DNA of 64,000 bases, from positions 682,001 through 746,000 of the forward strand of contig NZ_SLWS01000005.1 of NCBI RefSeq assembly GCF_004345645.1, in the 5' to 3' direction. This stretch comes from Actinocrispum wychmicini. GTDB lineage: Bacteria > Actinomycetota > Actinomycetes > Mycobacteriales > Pseudonocardiaceae. How positions within the stretch are numbered: position 1 is the first letter of the stretch; every line of letters begins with the position of its first letter. The notes beneath the pieces were generated by a model that did not search any database, was not told the origin of the DNA, and worked only from the letters and a program-made list of their open reading frames with translations. Shown one piece after another: positions 1 to 8,791 of the stretch. A program made the translations under genes and the position numbers.

Positions 1-1
1 G

Positions 2-796
2 CTGTTCACCCTGATCGGCGCGTTCAGCTGGAAGTACGACGCGGGCGACGTCGATCTGGGCCGCTACCTGTCGCCGTCCGCCGACCACCCGTTCGGCACC
101 GGCGACATCGGCGACGACCTGTTCGCCAAGGTGATCCGGGGCACCGGCTACTCGCTGCGGATCGCCCTCATCGTCGCCGTCCTGAACACGTTCGTCGGTG
201 TCGTGCTCGGCGCGCTGGCCGGCTACTACCGCGGCTGGGTGGACAGTTTGATCGGCCGGATCACCGACCTGGCCCTGTTCATCCCCGGCTTCCTGATCGC
301 CGCCGTGCTGGCGCGCAGCACGTTCAACCTGGCCGAGATCCAGCAGGGCAAGGCCTCGAGCAACTGGCTGCAGGTCGCGATCATCCTGGGCCTGACCAAC
401 TGGACCACGGTCGCCAGAACGATCCGCGGAATGGTGTTGTCGTTGCGGGAGAAGGAGTTCGTCGAGGCCGCCCGCGCGTTGGGCGGTGGCCCGACCCGGG
501 TCATCTTCCGGCACATCCTGCCCAACACGATGGACGTGGTGATCGTGAACGCGACCATCGCGGTGGCCCAGGCGGTTCTGCTGGAGGCGGCGCTTTCCTT
601 TGTGGGACTTGGCGTCAAGTATCCGGACACGTCGCTGGGCCTGCTGATCAGCGACAACCAGAACGAGCTGCTCGTGCATCCGTGGCTGTTCTACTTCCCG
701 TTCCTGTTCATCGTGCTCATCTCGCTCTCGGTCAACTTCGTCGGTGACGGCTTACGAGACGCGTTCGACCCACGCCAGAAGAGGGTGCGCGCATGA
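2..796 (+). CDS. dppC: Peptide ABC transporter permease, DppC-like (5' end outside window)
   Basis: Inner-membrane permease subunit of a dipeptide/oligopeptide importer. The reading frame is open from the first bases, so the start lies upstream; 264 residues are visible. Several hydrophobic segments are present, and the cytoplasmic EAA loop that docks the ATPases reads EAARALGG, then IFRHILPN. The C-terminal pattern (ALSFVGLGV, then a conserved aromatic/Gly segment and NFVGDGLRDAFDP) is typical of DppC/OppC. The stop overlaps the ATG of a 13-codon mini-ORF (ATGA), followed by two ATPase genes, so this is the distal part of a dpp/opp operon. Substrate (peptide or nickel) cannot be told from the sequence. 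Confidence 0.93.
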   Translation: MFTLIGAFSWKYDAGDVDLGRYLSPSADHPFGTGDIGDDLFAKVIRGTGYSLRIALIVAVLNTFVGVVLGALAGYYRGWVDSLIGRITDLALFIPGFLIAAVLARSTFNLAEIQQGKASSNWLQVAIILGLTNWTTVARTIRGMVLSLREKEFVEAARALGGGPTRVIFRHILPNTMDVVIVNATIAVAQAVLLEAALSFVGLGVKYPDTSLGLLISDNQNELLVHPWLFYFPFLFIVLISLSVNFVGDGLRDAFDPRQKRVRA

Positions 797-834
797 CCGT
801 CGACGTACTTTTCCCCGCGGAGGCGGCATCATGA
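793..834 (+). CDS. 13-residue coupling mini-ORF 1
   Basis: A short frame encoding MTVDVLFPAEAAS lies exactly between the permease and the first ATPase gene. Its ATG overlaps the permease stop (ATGA) and its TGA overlaps the ATPase ATG (ATGA). An SD-like GAGGG precedes it, and its own codons contain the GGAGG that serves the next gene. A nearly identical mini-ORF occurs at 2036-2077 with the same double overlap. A translational-coupling role is inferred; the peptide may have no function of its own. Confidence 0.5.
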   Translation: MTVDVLFPAEAAS

Positions 835-2039
835 CCGACTTCGGAGACACCGCGTTGCAGGGCGCGCCGACGGACGTGTTGGCCACGGACTCGCGGCTGC
901 TGGAGATCAATGACCTGTCGGTCGACTTCGGCACCGAGGACGGCGTGGTGCACGCGGTCCGGAACGTGTCGTTCTCGTTGGGCCGCAGGGAAGTGCTCGG
1001 GATCGTCGGTGAGTCGGGATCGGGCAAGTCGGTCTCGTCCATGGCGATCATGGGCCTGCTGCCCAAGACGGCCAAGATCACCGGGTCGATCAAGTTCCTC
1101 GGCGACGAGCTGGTCGGCCTGCCGTTCAAGAAGATGCGGCCGTACCGGGGCAACAAGGTCTCGATGATCTTCCAGGACCCGATGACCTCGCTGAACCCGG
1201 TGTTCACGGTCGGCTGGCAGCTGGCCGAGGCGTACCGGGCGCACCACGAGGTGTCCAAGGCCAAGGCGTGGGCCAAGGCCGTGGAAACCCTTGCGCTGGT
1301 GGGCATTCCGCAGCCGGACCGGCGGGCCAGGCAGTTCCCGCACGAGTTCTCCGGCGGCATGCGGCAGCGGGCCGTGATCGGCATGTCGATCATCAACGAC
1401 CCGGAGCTGATCATCGCCGACGAGCCGACCACCGCGCTCGACGTGACCGTGCAGGCGCAGATCCTGGAGACCCTGCTGGAGATCCGGGACGAGACCAACG
1501 CGGCGATCATGATGATCACGCACGATCTCGGTGTCGTGGCCGGGATGGTCGACCGCGTGCAGGTGATGTACGGCGGCACGATCGTCGAGTCCGGCACGGT
1601 CTACGAGGTGTTCGAGGAGCCCCGGATGCCGTACACCGTCGGCCTGCTCGGGTCCATCCCGAACCCGGCGATGCTCGGCCGCAGGCTCACCCCGATCAAG
1701 GGCGCGCCACCGTCGTTGATGAACCTGCCCAGCGGGTGTTCGTTCTCGCCGCGGTGCCCGCTGGCGCTGGACGAGTGCACCGACCGCGAGCCGGAACTGC
1801 TGGAGATCGGCCAGTCCGGGCACAGCACCCGCTGTGTCCGCTGGCAGCACCTGTCCGGCCTCGACGAGCCGCGCAAGCTGTTCGTCAGTGACGAGATCGG
1901 CGTGATCGAGAACCCGGCGGTGCTGGTCGAGGCCATGCCGGACGTCGTGCAGGTCGAGGACCTCAGCGCGGCGGAGCTGGACGCGGTCGAGAAGCACCTG
2001 GAGGAACAGCGCGAGGAAGCCGAGGAGGCAAGCTCATGA
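831..2039 (+). CDS. dppD: Peptide ABC transporter ATP-binding protein, DppD-like
   Basis: One of two ATPases powering the Dpp/Opp importer at the cytoplasmic membrane face (402 aa). Walker A GESGSGKS lies near residues 60-67, followed by Q-loop FQDPMTSLNP, signature FSGGMRQR, Walker B IIADEPTTALD and H-loop ITHDLG. The oligopeptide-type C-terminal domain with its cysteine cluster (GCSFSPRCP, a later C and TRC) is present. About 60 further acidic residues follow it (EDLSAAELDAVEKHLEEQ and onward), longer than the usual end of the family. The ATG at 831 is chosen because GGAGG lies 7 nt upstream; an in-frame upstream start at 744 would run back into the permease gene. Confidence 0.93.
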   Translation: MTDFGDTALQGAPTDVLATDSRLLEINDLSVDFGTEDGVVHAVRNVSFSLGRREVLGIVGESGSGKSVSSMAIMGLLPKTAKITGSIKFLGDELVGLPFKKMRPYRGNKVSMIFQDPMTSLNPVFTVGWQLAEAYRAHHEVSKAKAWAKAVETLALVGIPQPDRRARQFPHEFSGGMRQRAVIGMSIINDPELIIADEPTTALDVTVQAQILETLLEIRDETNAAIMMITHDLGVVAGMVDRVQVMYGGTIVESGTVYEVFEEPRMPYTVGLLGSIPNPAMLGRRLTPIKGAPPSLMNLPSGCSFSPRCPLALDECTDREPELLEIGQSGHSTRCVRWQHLSGLDEPRKLFVSDEIGVIENPAVLVEAMPDVVQVEDLSAAELDAVEKHLEEQREEAEEASS

Positions 2040-2073
2040 CCGCCGACGTACTTGTCCCAGCGGAGGCGGCATC

Positions 2074-2077
<4 letters not shown>
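2036..2077 (+). CDS. 13-residue coupling mini-ORF 2
   Basis: Encodes MTADVLVPAEAAS, a near-copy of the mini-ORF at 793-834 (3 nucleotide differences in 42). It overlaps the upstream ATPase stop by ATGA and the downstream ATPase start by ATGA. GAGGAGG precedes its start, and its internal GCGGAGGCGG supplies the SD for the next gene. The conservation suggests that the junction was duplicated together with the ATPase gene or maintained for coupling. Confidence 0.5.
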
Positions 2078-3114
<1,037 letters not shown>

Positions 3115-3141
3115 GGACACCCGTCACCTAGGCTGTTGCGC

Positions 3142-3984
3142 GTGACGCTGACTGCTCCACCCCGGTTGTTGCTGGTGCACGCCCATCCGGACGACGAGAG
3201 TCTCTGGACGGGCGGCACCATCGCCCGGTATGCCGCGAACGGCGCCCATGTCACGTTGGTGACCTGCACGCTCGGCGAGGAGGGCGAGATCATCCCGGAT
3301 GGTCTCGCCCTGCTCGCCGCGGCCGAGGCGGACCAGCTCGGCGGGTACCGCAACGGTGAGCTGCGGGCCGCGTGCGCCGCGTTGGGCGTCGTCGACCACC
3401 GTTATCTCGGTGGCATCGGCCGGTGGCGTGACTCGGGCATGGTCGGGGTCGAGTCGAACGGCCATCCCCGGGCGTTCGTCCAGGGCTCGACGGACGAACA
3501 GGTCGACGCGCTGCTGGCGGTGTTGCGGGACGTCAAGCCGGACGTCGTGGTGACGTACGGCCCGGACGGCGGCTACGGGCATCCGGACCACATCCGTGCG
3601 CACGACATCACCATGGCGGCGTGCGCGCAGGCGGAGGTCGACCGGATCTTCCATGTGGTGACGTCCAAAAAGGCCACTGACGCGGGGGTCGGCGAACTCG
3701 CCGCGGTGCCGGACCTCCCGTTCCGGCTACCCCGCCCGGGTGAGCTGCCGGTGACCGACGACGGTGTGATCACCACGGTCGTCCCGGTCGCCGACCACCT
3801 GGACGCGAAGCTTCGGGCGCTGCGCGCGCACCAGACCCAGATCTCGGTGTGGCAGAACGATTCCGGCTGGTCGTGTTACGCGTTGTCCAACGGCATCGCA
3901 CAGCCCATTGTGGACTCTGAGTACTACGTGCTGGCCGCGGGGCGTGCTGCGGGCGCGGCCACGGACCTGTTCGGCGGCCTGTGA
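3142..3984 (+). CDS. mshB: Mycothiol biosynthesis deacetylase MshB
   Basis: Zinc-dependent deacetylase converting GlcNAc-inositol to GlcN-inositol, the second committed step of mycothiol synthesis. The PIG-L/LmbE fold is shown by the N-terminal AHPDDES and the later GGYGHPDH, which carry the metal ligands. HAHPDDESLWTGG, VTCTLGEEGE and RWRDSGM match my memory of mycobacterial MshB closely. The GTG at 3142 is preferred over the in-frame TTG two codons upstream. The neighbouring membrane gene follows with a 1-nt overlap, as in mycobacteria (Rv1170-Rv1171). Confidence 0.93.
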   Translation: MTLTAPPRLLLVHAHPDDESLWTGGTIARYAANGAHVTLVTCTLGEEGEIIPDGLALLAAAEADQLGGYRNGELRAACAALGVVDHRYLGGIGRWRDSGMVGVESNGHPRAFVQGSTDEQVDALLAVLRDVKPDVVVTYGPDGGYGHPDHIRAHDITMAACAQAEVDRIFHVVTSKKATDAGVGELAAVPDLPFRLPRPGELPVTDDGVITTVVPVADHLDAKLRALRAHQTQISVWQNDSGWSCYALSNGIAQPIVDSEYYVLAAGRAAGAATDLFGGL

Positions 3985-4373
3985 TGCGCGGTCGGGACTG
4001 GGCGTATCTGGTGTGGCTGGTCGTCTGCAGCCTCTTCCTGGCCGCGTTCGAAGTGCTGTACCTGCCGTTGCGGTTCGACGGCTACCTGTTGCCGATGCTG
4101 TGGGGCGGTTTCCCGTTCCCGATCACCGCGGTGGTCGCGTTGCTGACCGTGCCGATGTTCGTGCGACGCGCGGGCCAGTTGTCGCCGAGCCTCGCCATCG
4201 CGGGTGCGCCATTGGCGGCCTGGCTGCTGATCGTGCTCGTCTCGGCGTTCAGCGGGCCGGGCGGTGACATCGTGCTGATCCCGGACTGGCGGGCGCTGCT
4301 GTTGCTGGGAGGCGGCTCGCTCGCCGGTGCGGTGGCCCTCGGTGGCGTCATCGGCCGAGCCGCCCGGCGATGA
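3984..4373 (+). CDS. Four-TM membrane protein downstream of mshB
   Basis: A 129-residue protein with about four hydrophobic helices (LVWLVVCSLFLAAFEVLYL; FPITAVVALLTVPMFV; IAGAPLAAWLLIVLVSAF; LLLLGGGSLAGAVALGGV). The ATG overlaps the mshB stop (TGATG) and the stop overlaps the next gene (ATGA), so it is translated within an mshB operon. It corresponds in position and size to Rv1171. No catalytic motif is visible and the function is unknown. Confidence 0.75.
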   Translation: MRGRDWAYLVWLVVCSLFLAAFEVLYLPLRFDGYLLPMLWGGFPFPITAVVALLTVPMFVRRAGQLSPSLAIAGAPLAAWLLIVLVSAFSGPGGDIVLIPDWRALLLLGGGSLAGAVALGGVIGRAARR

Positions 4374-5125
4374 AGCTGACGGTTCTCGGCAGCTGCGGGG
4401 CGTGGCCCGAGCCGGGCCGCGCGTGCAGCGGGTTCCTGCTTGAGCACGAAGGGTTCCAGCTGGTGGTCGACCTCGGGTTCGGGGTGGCGTCCAGGCTGTT
4501 CGAGCACTGCCCGGCCGAGGCGCTGGACGCCGTCGTCATCACCCATGAGCACCCGGACCACTGCGTCGACCTCAACGCCGTCCTCCGCGCCCGCTACTAC
4601 GCCGAAGCCCCGCGGATCCCGCTGTTCTGCACACCAGGCGTGGTCCAGCGGCTCAGCGCGGTCGAGCCGAGGCCGCCGCTGGCGGCGAGTTTCGACATCG
4701 TCGACCTGCCCGGGAGTCACGAGGTCGGACCGTTCCGGCTGACCGGGGTCCTGTTGCCGCATCACGTGCCCAACGCCGGTGTCCGGCTGACCACAAAGGA
4801 CGCCACGGTCGCGTACACCGGCGACACCGGGCCGGACCCGGCGCTGGCCGAGTTGGGCCGCGCGGCCGACCTGTTCATCGTCGAAGCGACCCTGACCACC
4901 CCGCAGGACGGTCCGCGAACGCTGATGACCGCCCGGGAGGCCGGCCGTTGGGGCGCCCGCGCCGGCGCGAAGAGGCTGATGCTGAGCCACTTCTGGCCGG
5001 GCAGCGACCGGGCCCAAGCGGTCCGGGACGCCGCCACCGAGTTTCCCGGTGCGGTGATTTGTGCGGAAGAGGGCGCGAGTGTCGCTTTCCCAGCCGCCCA
5101 CCAGGGTCGTGAAACACACCCCTGA
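4370..5125 (+). CDS. Metallo-beta-lactamase-fold hydrolase (RNase Z/phosphodiesterase-like)
   Basis: 251-residue MBL-fold enzyme. The metal motif THEHPDHCVD (H59, H61, D63, H64) is intact, with a later YTGDTGPD and the C-terminal LSHFWPG histidine region. The N-terminus MKLTVLGSCGAWPEPGRACSG resembles the actinobacterial family that includes the cyclic-nucleotide phosphodiesterase-like Rv1339. The substrate is not deducible: tRNA 3' processing, cyclic nucleotides or another phosphodiester are all possible. It is coupled to the upstream membrane gene by an ATGA overlap. Confidence 0.8.
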   Translation: MKLTVLGSCGAWPEPGRACSGFLLEHEGFQLVVDLGFGVASRLFEHCPAEALDAVVITHEHPDHCVDLNAVLRARYYAEAPRIPLFCTPGVVQRLSAVEPRPPLAASFDIVDLPGSHEVGPFRLTGVLLPHHVPNAGVRLTTKDATVAYTGDTGPDPALAELGRAADLFIVEATLTTPQDGPRTLMTAREAGRWGARAGAKRLMLSHFWPGSDRAQAVRDAATEFPGAVICAEEGASVAFPAAHQGRETHP

Positions 5126-5176
5126 ACTGGTCCGATACCCCCCGCGAAAAGCCGGTGCGGCCGTTACCATCCGCTC

Positions 5177-5608
5177 ATGACTCAACCGGCTCAGCCGCAG
5201 TTCCCGATCCTGCTCTCGACCATGAACGACCTGCCGGGCTACCGGGTGGTCCGGGTGTTCGGCGAGGTGTTCGGCCTCACCGTGCGCAGCCGAAACATGT
5301 TCTCCAACATCGGTGCCGGCTTCAAGGCGATGGCGGGCGGTGAGTTGAAGGGCCTGTCGAAGCTGCTGTCCGACTCCCGCAACGAGGCGCTCGGCCGGCT
5401 GTGCGCGGAGGCCATGGCCTTCGGCGCCAACGCCATTCTCAGCATGCGGTTCGACTGCAACGAGATCGCGCAGACCGCCAGCGAGATCGCGGCGTACGGC
5501 ACCGCGGTGTACGTCGTCCCGGACGGCGCCCAGCCGCAACAGCAGGCCGCGCCGGCACAGCAGGCTTACCAGCAGCAGCAACAGGGCTACCCGCAGCAAC
5601 AGGGCTGA
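5177..5608 (+). CDS. YbjQ/UPF0145-family protein with Gln-rich tail
   Basis: A 143-residue cytosolic protein. Residues about 10-110 match the YbjQ (putative heavy-metal-binding) fold: LPGYRVVRVFGEVFGLTVRS, NEALGRLCAEAMAFGANAIL and EIAAYGTAVYV. Family members form pentameric beta assemblies of unknown role. The last 35 or so residues are almost entirely Gln/Ala/Tyr/Pro and probably disordered. It ends one base before the convergent acetyltransferase gene. Confidence 0.8.
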   Translation: MTQPAQPQFPILLSTMNDLPGYRVVRVFGEVFGLTVRSRNMFSNIGAGFKAMAGGELKGLSKLLSDSRNEALGRLCAEAMAFGANAILSMRFDCNEIAQTASEIAAYGTAVYVVPDGAQPQQQAAPAQQAYQQQQQGYPQQQG

Positions 5609-5609
5609 G

Positions 5610-6332
5610 TCAGGGGATCCAGTAGCGGTACCGGTGGTGCTCGACGCAGCCAAGCGTCGAGTACAGCCGGATCGCGGCCGTGTTGCCGATGGCGACCTGC
5701 AACGCCTGCCGACGCGCGCCTTTCCCGGCCGCCCACGTGTACAGCACCCGCAGCAGCCCCGCCGCCAGACCGAGCCGCCGGTGGCTGGGCCGCACAGCCA
5801 GTCGGGACACGTGCAGCAGGTCCCCGACCACCGCGCCACGGACAGCGCCCACAGGCTGGTTGTCGCCGTAGACGACGCCGTATCCGACGCCTGGCGTGGA
5901 GCTGAGCACGTGCCGTTGCGCCGCTGTCGGCGTCTGCGTTCCAGCGGCCAGCTCCCACCACTCGTCCGACGGCGTGTCCAGTACCGCCGCCCCTGGGTGC
6001 GAGCCCGCGACAAGTGGACCGGTCATCACGAGCGACTCCGCGCCGCCCGGATGGTCCGTGTTCACCGCCCAACCGGACCGGTCGATGGCGGCCTCGGCGG
6101 GGGAGCCCATGATCACGTGCGCGCACGGCCTGATCCCGTGCACCTCGGCGAAATCGACGGTCCGGCGCAGCGCCTCGGCGACGTCGACACCGGGATCGCC
6201 CGTGGTCAGCGTGCTGTTCGCGCGTCCGGTGAACCCACCCGCGGCACGCATCCGCCAGTCGCCCAACGGCTCGTCGACCAGCGCCGGCCACGCCGCCGCG
6301 CACAGCCTGTCCAACCGGGTGATCTCGTCCAT
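5610..6332 (-). CDS. GNAT-family N-acetyltransferase
   Basis: 240-residue protein with an N-terminal half that probably forms a degenerate GNAT or substrate domain and a C-terminal GNAT core. VSRLAVRPSHRRLGLAAGLL carries the acetyl-CoA pyrophosphate loop R-R-x-G-L-A, and AIRLYSTLGC is the usual final strand region. The substrate is unknown. The ATG at 6332 is preferred because longer frames run antisense through the ferredoxin leader. The gene is divergent from the ferredoxin gene. Confidence 0.82.
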   Translation of the reverse strand: MDEITRLDRLCAAAWPALVDEPLGDWRMRAAGGFTGRANSTLTTGDPGVDVAEALRRTVDFAEVHGIRPCAHVIMGSPAEAAIDRSGWAVNTDHPGGAESLVMTGPLVAGSHPGAAVLDTPSDEWWELAAGTQTPTAAQRHVLSSTPGVGYGVVYGDNQPVGAVRGAVVGDLLHVSRLAVRPSHRRLGLAAGLLRVLYTWAAGKGARRQALQVAIGNTAAIRLYSTLGCVEHHRYRYWIP

Positions 6333-6467
6333 ACCAGGATTCTGAGCTGAGACGCAGGTCACCCATTGGTGACCGGGTACAGGTCCAGCGCGCTGACGGA
6401 GGATACTGACGCGAGACGCGCTCCCGAACGCGCGTATCAAGACTGCTGGGAGAAGGAGCAGAGCACC

Positions 6468-6794
6468 GTGACCTACGTCATCGCCGAGCCCTGCGTCGAT
6501 TTGCTCGACAAGGCGTGCATTGAAGAGTGCCCCGTCGACTGTATTTACGAAGGCGACCGGATGCTCTACATCCACCCGGACGAGTGCGTCGACTGCGGTG
6601 CCTGCGAGCCGGTGTGCCCGGTTGAGGCCATCTACTACGAGGACGACGTTCCCGACCAGTGGAAGGAATACACCAAGGCGAACGTCGACTTCTTCGACGA
6701 GCTGGGCTCGCCCGGCGGGGCCTCCAAGGTGGGCAAGGTCTCGGCCGACCCGCAGTGGATCAAGGACCTCCCGCCGCAAGAGACCGAGCATTGA
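6468..6794 (+). CDS. fdxA: 7Fe ferredoxin (3Fe-4S/4Fe-4S)
   Basis: 108-residue cytosolic electron carrier. The GTG start has AAGGAG 10 nt upstream. Cysteines fit the seven-iron pattern: C9, C17 and C50 for the 3Fe-4S cluster, and C21, C40, C43 and C46 for the 4Fe-4S cluster (CIEECPVDC, then CVDCGACEPVCP). The C-terminal acidic extension ending PQWIKDLPP is typical of actinobacterial FdxA/FdxC. It overlaps the dapC start by TTGA, an arrangement also seen in mycobacteria (fdxC-dapC), although a functional link is not established here. Confidence 0.95.
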   Translation: MTYVIAEPCVDLLDKACIEECPVDCIYEGDRMLYIHPDECVDCGACEPVCPVEAIYYEDDVPDQWKEYTKANVDFFDELGSPGGASKVGKVSADPQWIKDLPPQETEH

Positions 6795-7867
6795 GGCTGC
6801 CCGACTTTCCCTGGGACTCGCTGGCCGAGCACGCGACGCGGGCGAGGGCGCATCCGGACGGCCTGGTCGACCTCTCGGTGGGCACACCGGTCGACCCGGT
6901 CCCGGACAGGATCAGGGCCGCGCTGGCGTCAGTCTCCGACCGGGCCGGGTATCCCACCACGCACGGCACCCCGGAGCTGCGTCAGGCGGCAGTCGAGGCA
7001 TTGGGACGGCGATACGGCGTCGGCGGTGTCGACGCCGTATCGGTACTCCCGACGATCGGCTCCAAGGAGTTGGTCGCGTGGCTGCCGACGTTGCTCGGGG
7101 TCCGCGCCGGTGACCTCGTCGTCATCCCCGAACTGGCGTACCCGACGTACGAGGTCGGCGGGCTGCTCGCCGGGGCCGAGGTGGTCCGGGCCGACGGCCT
7201 GACCGCGCTCGGGCCACGCCGCCCGGCGATGGTCTGGCTGAACTCGCCGTCCAACCCGACCGGCCGGGTGTTGCCGGCCGAGCACCTGCGCAAGGTCGTC
7301 GACTGGGCCAGGGAACGCGGCACGACCGTGGTGTCCGACGAGTGCTACCTGTCGTTGGCCTGGGAGGCCCGGCCGGTGTCCGTGCTCGACGCGGGCGTGA
7401 GCGGCGGGTCGCACGAGGGGATCCTCGCGGTGCACTCGCTGTCCAAGTCGTCCAGCCTGGCCGGCTACCGGGCCGGGTTCGTCACCGGCGATCCCACCCT
7501 GGTCGCCCGGCTGCTGGCGGTGCGTAAGCACGCCGGCATGATCGTGCCGCGCCCGGTGCAGGAGGCCATGACGGCCGCGCTGTCCGAAGACTCCCATGTC
7601 GACGTCCAGCGCGAGCGCTACCGTGCCCGCCGGACCGTGCTGCGCCAGGCCTTCGAGGGGGCCGGGTTCCGGATCGACCACTCCGAGGCCGGCCTGTACC
7701 TGTGGGCCACCCGAGGTGAGGACGCCTGGCAGACCGTGGCGTGGTTGGCCGAACGCGGCATCCTTGTCGCGCCCGGCACGTTCTACGGTCCGACCGGCGC
7801 CCAGCACGTCCGGGTGGCGCTCACGGCCACCGACGAGCGGGTCGCCTCAGCGGCCGAGCGTCTCTGA
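6791..7867 (+). CDS. dapC: Succinyldiaminopimelate aminotransferase DapC
   Basis: PLP-dependent class I/II aminotransferase (358 aa) of the succinylase branch of lysine/meso-DAP synthesis. NSPSNPTGRVLP, SDECYLSL and the Schiff-base lysine segment SLSKSSSLAGYRAGF are intact. The TTG start at 6791 sits in a TTGA overlap with the ferredoxin stop; the protein then begins RLPDFPWD as in other actinobacterial DapC. dapD and dapE lie 1-3 kb downstream. The last 21 nt overlap the convergent CHAD gene. Confidence 0.9.
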   Translation: MRLPDFPWDSLAEHATRARAHPDGLVDLSVGTPVDPVPDRIRAALASVSDRAGYPTTHGTPELRQAAVEALGRRYGVGGVDAVSVLPTIGSKELVAWLPTLLGVRAGDLVVIPELAYPTYEVGGLLAGAEVVRADGLTALGPRRPAMVWLNSPSNPTGRVLPAEHLRKVVDWARERGTTVVSDECYLSLAWEARPVSVLDAGVSGGSHEGILAVHSLSKSSSLAGYRAGFVTGDPTLVARLLAVRKHAGMIVPRPVQEAMTAALSEDSHVDVQRERYRARRTVLRQAFEGAGFRIDHSEAGLYLWATRGEDAWQTVAWLAERGILVAPGTFYGPTGAQHVRVALTATDERVASAAERL

Positions 7868-8752
7868 GAACTCGTCCACGGCCGCCCACTTGTCCCGCCA
7901 CTGCGCGCGGAAGGCGAGGCGGCGGGCGTGTTCCCGTTCGACCAGCCGGCCGGCGACGAAGATCACCTCGGGATCCTCGTGCTCGACGAGCAGCCGGCGG
8001 ATGGTCTCCTCGGCGACCGCCGCGTCCTGGTGCTCGCCCAGCACCTCCTGGAACCCCTTGGTGGCCTTGACCAGGTCGTTCGCCGGCCGGCCGACCAGTT
8101 CGGCGGCATAGCGCAAACGCTTGCCCTTGATCCGCAGGGCGTGCAGGTCGTCGTCGGGCGGGTCCTCACCGAGGGCGGCCACGGCTTTGCGGAGCTTGCG
8201 GTACGGCTTCAGGATCACGTCGGTCATCGCGGTCGCGCGCTTGCTGTTGGTAGCGCCGGGCTCGGAGTTCGCGGCGGCCGCAAGGGCCGCCAACAGGGCC
8301 GTGTACCGCTTCGAGCGCAGTGCGGCGAGCATCCGCCGGCGAGCCGTCTTGCGTTCCGCGATCAGGCCGGCGAGCAGGCGTTCGACCGCGGCGCGCTCGT
8401 CATCCTCGAACAGGGCCGCCTCGGCCCGGAGACGGTCGAGTTGGACGTCGAGGTCACGCACCGGGCCGAGGACGTTGCCGAGCCATTTCAGCTCGGTCTG
8501 CAGATGCTCGGCCGCGTCGCCGAGCCCGGCACCTTCGGCGTTGATGGCCGCGCGCAGCCGCCGGACGGCAACCCGCATCTGGTGCAGGTCCTCCGGGTCG
8601 AGTCCGGACCGGGTACCGGACTCGTACTCCAGCAGCGCACGCAGTTGGGAGTCCAGCCTGACGCGCACATGGACGGCAGGCGGATCCTTACGTCTGGCGG
8701 TCGAAGGCTCGGGCGCGAGCCCGAGGTCGACCGGCGTCAGGAATGTCGTCAC
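7847..8752 (-). CDS. CHAD domain protein
   Basis: A 301-residue protein made of conserved histidine alpha-helical repeats: DLHQMRVAVRRLRAAI and a second half with LHALRIKGKRLRYAAEL. CHAD proteins bind polyphosphate and are often fused or adjacent to a CYTH phosphatase. No CYTH domain is seen here, so it is a stand-alone form. Two internal pseudo-repeats of positively charged helices are visible. It is tail-to-tail with dapC (21-nt overlap). Confidence 0.88.
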   Translation of the reverse strand: MTTFLTPVDLGLAPEPSTARRKDPPAVHVRVRLDSQLRALLEYESGTRSGLDPEDLHQMRVAVRRLRAAINAEGAGLGDAAEHLQTELKWLGNVLGPVRDLDVQLDRLRAEAALFEDDERAAVERLLAGLIAERKTARRRMLAALRSKRYTALLAALAAAANSEPGATNSKRATAMTDVILKPYRKLRKAVAALGEDPPDDDLHALRIKGKRLRYAAELVGRPANDLVKATKGFQEVLGEHQDAAVAEETIRRLLVEHEDPEVIFVAGRLVEREHARRLAFRAQWRDKWAAVDEFSETLGR

Positions 8753-8791
8753 CTAGTGAATCTTAGGTGAACAGAAAGTGTGCTTACTCGG

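Noticed and set aside
4082..6013. Very long open frame on the minus strand across several plus-strand genes
   Set aside because: It is antisense to the MBL and YbjQ genes with no SD or recognisable domains. Such frames are a by-product of high GC at third codon positions; only the GNAT gene at its end is real, in another frame.
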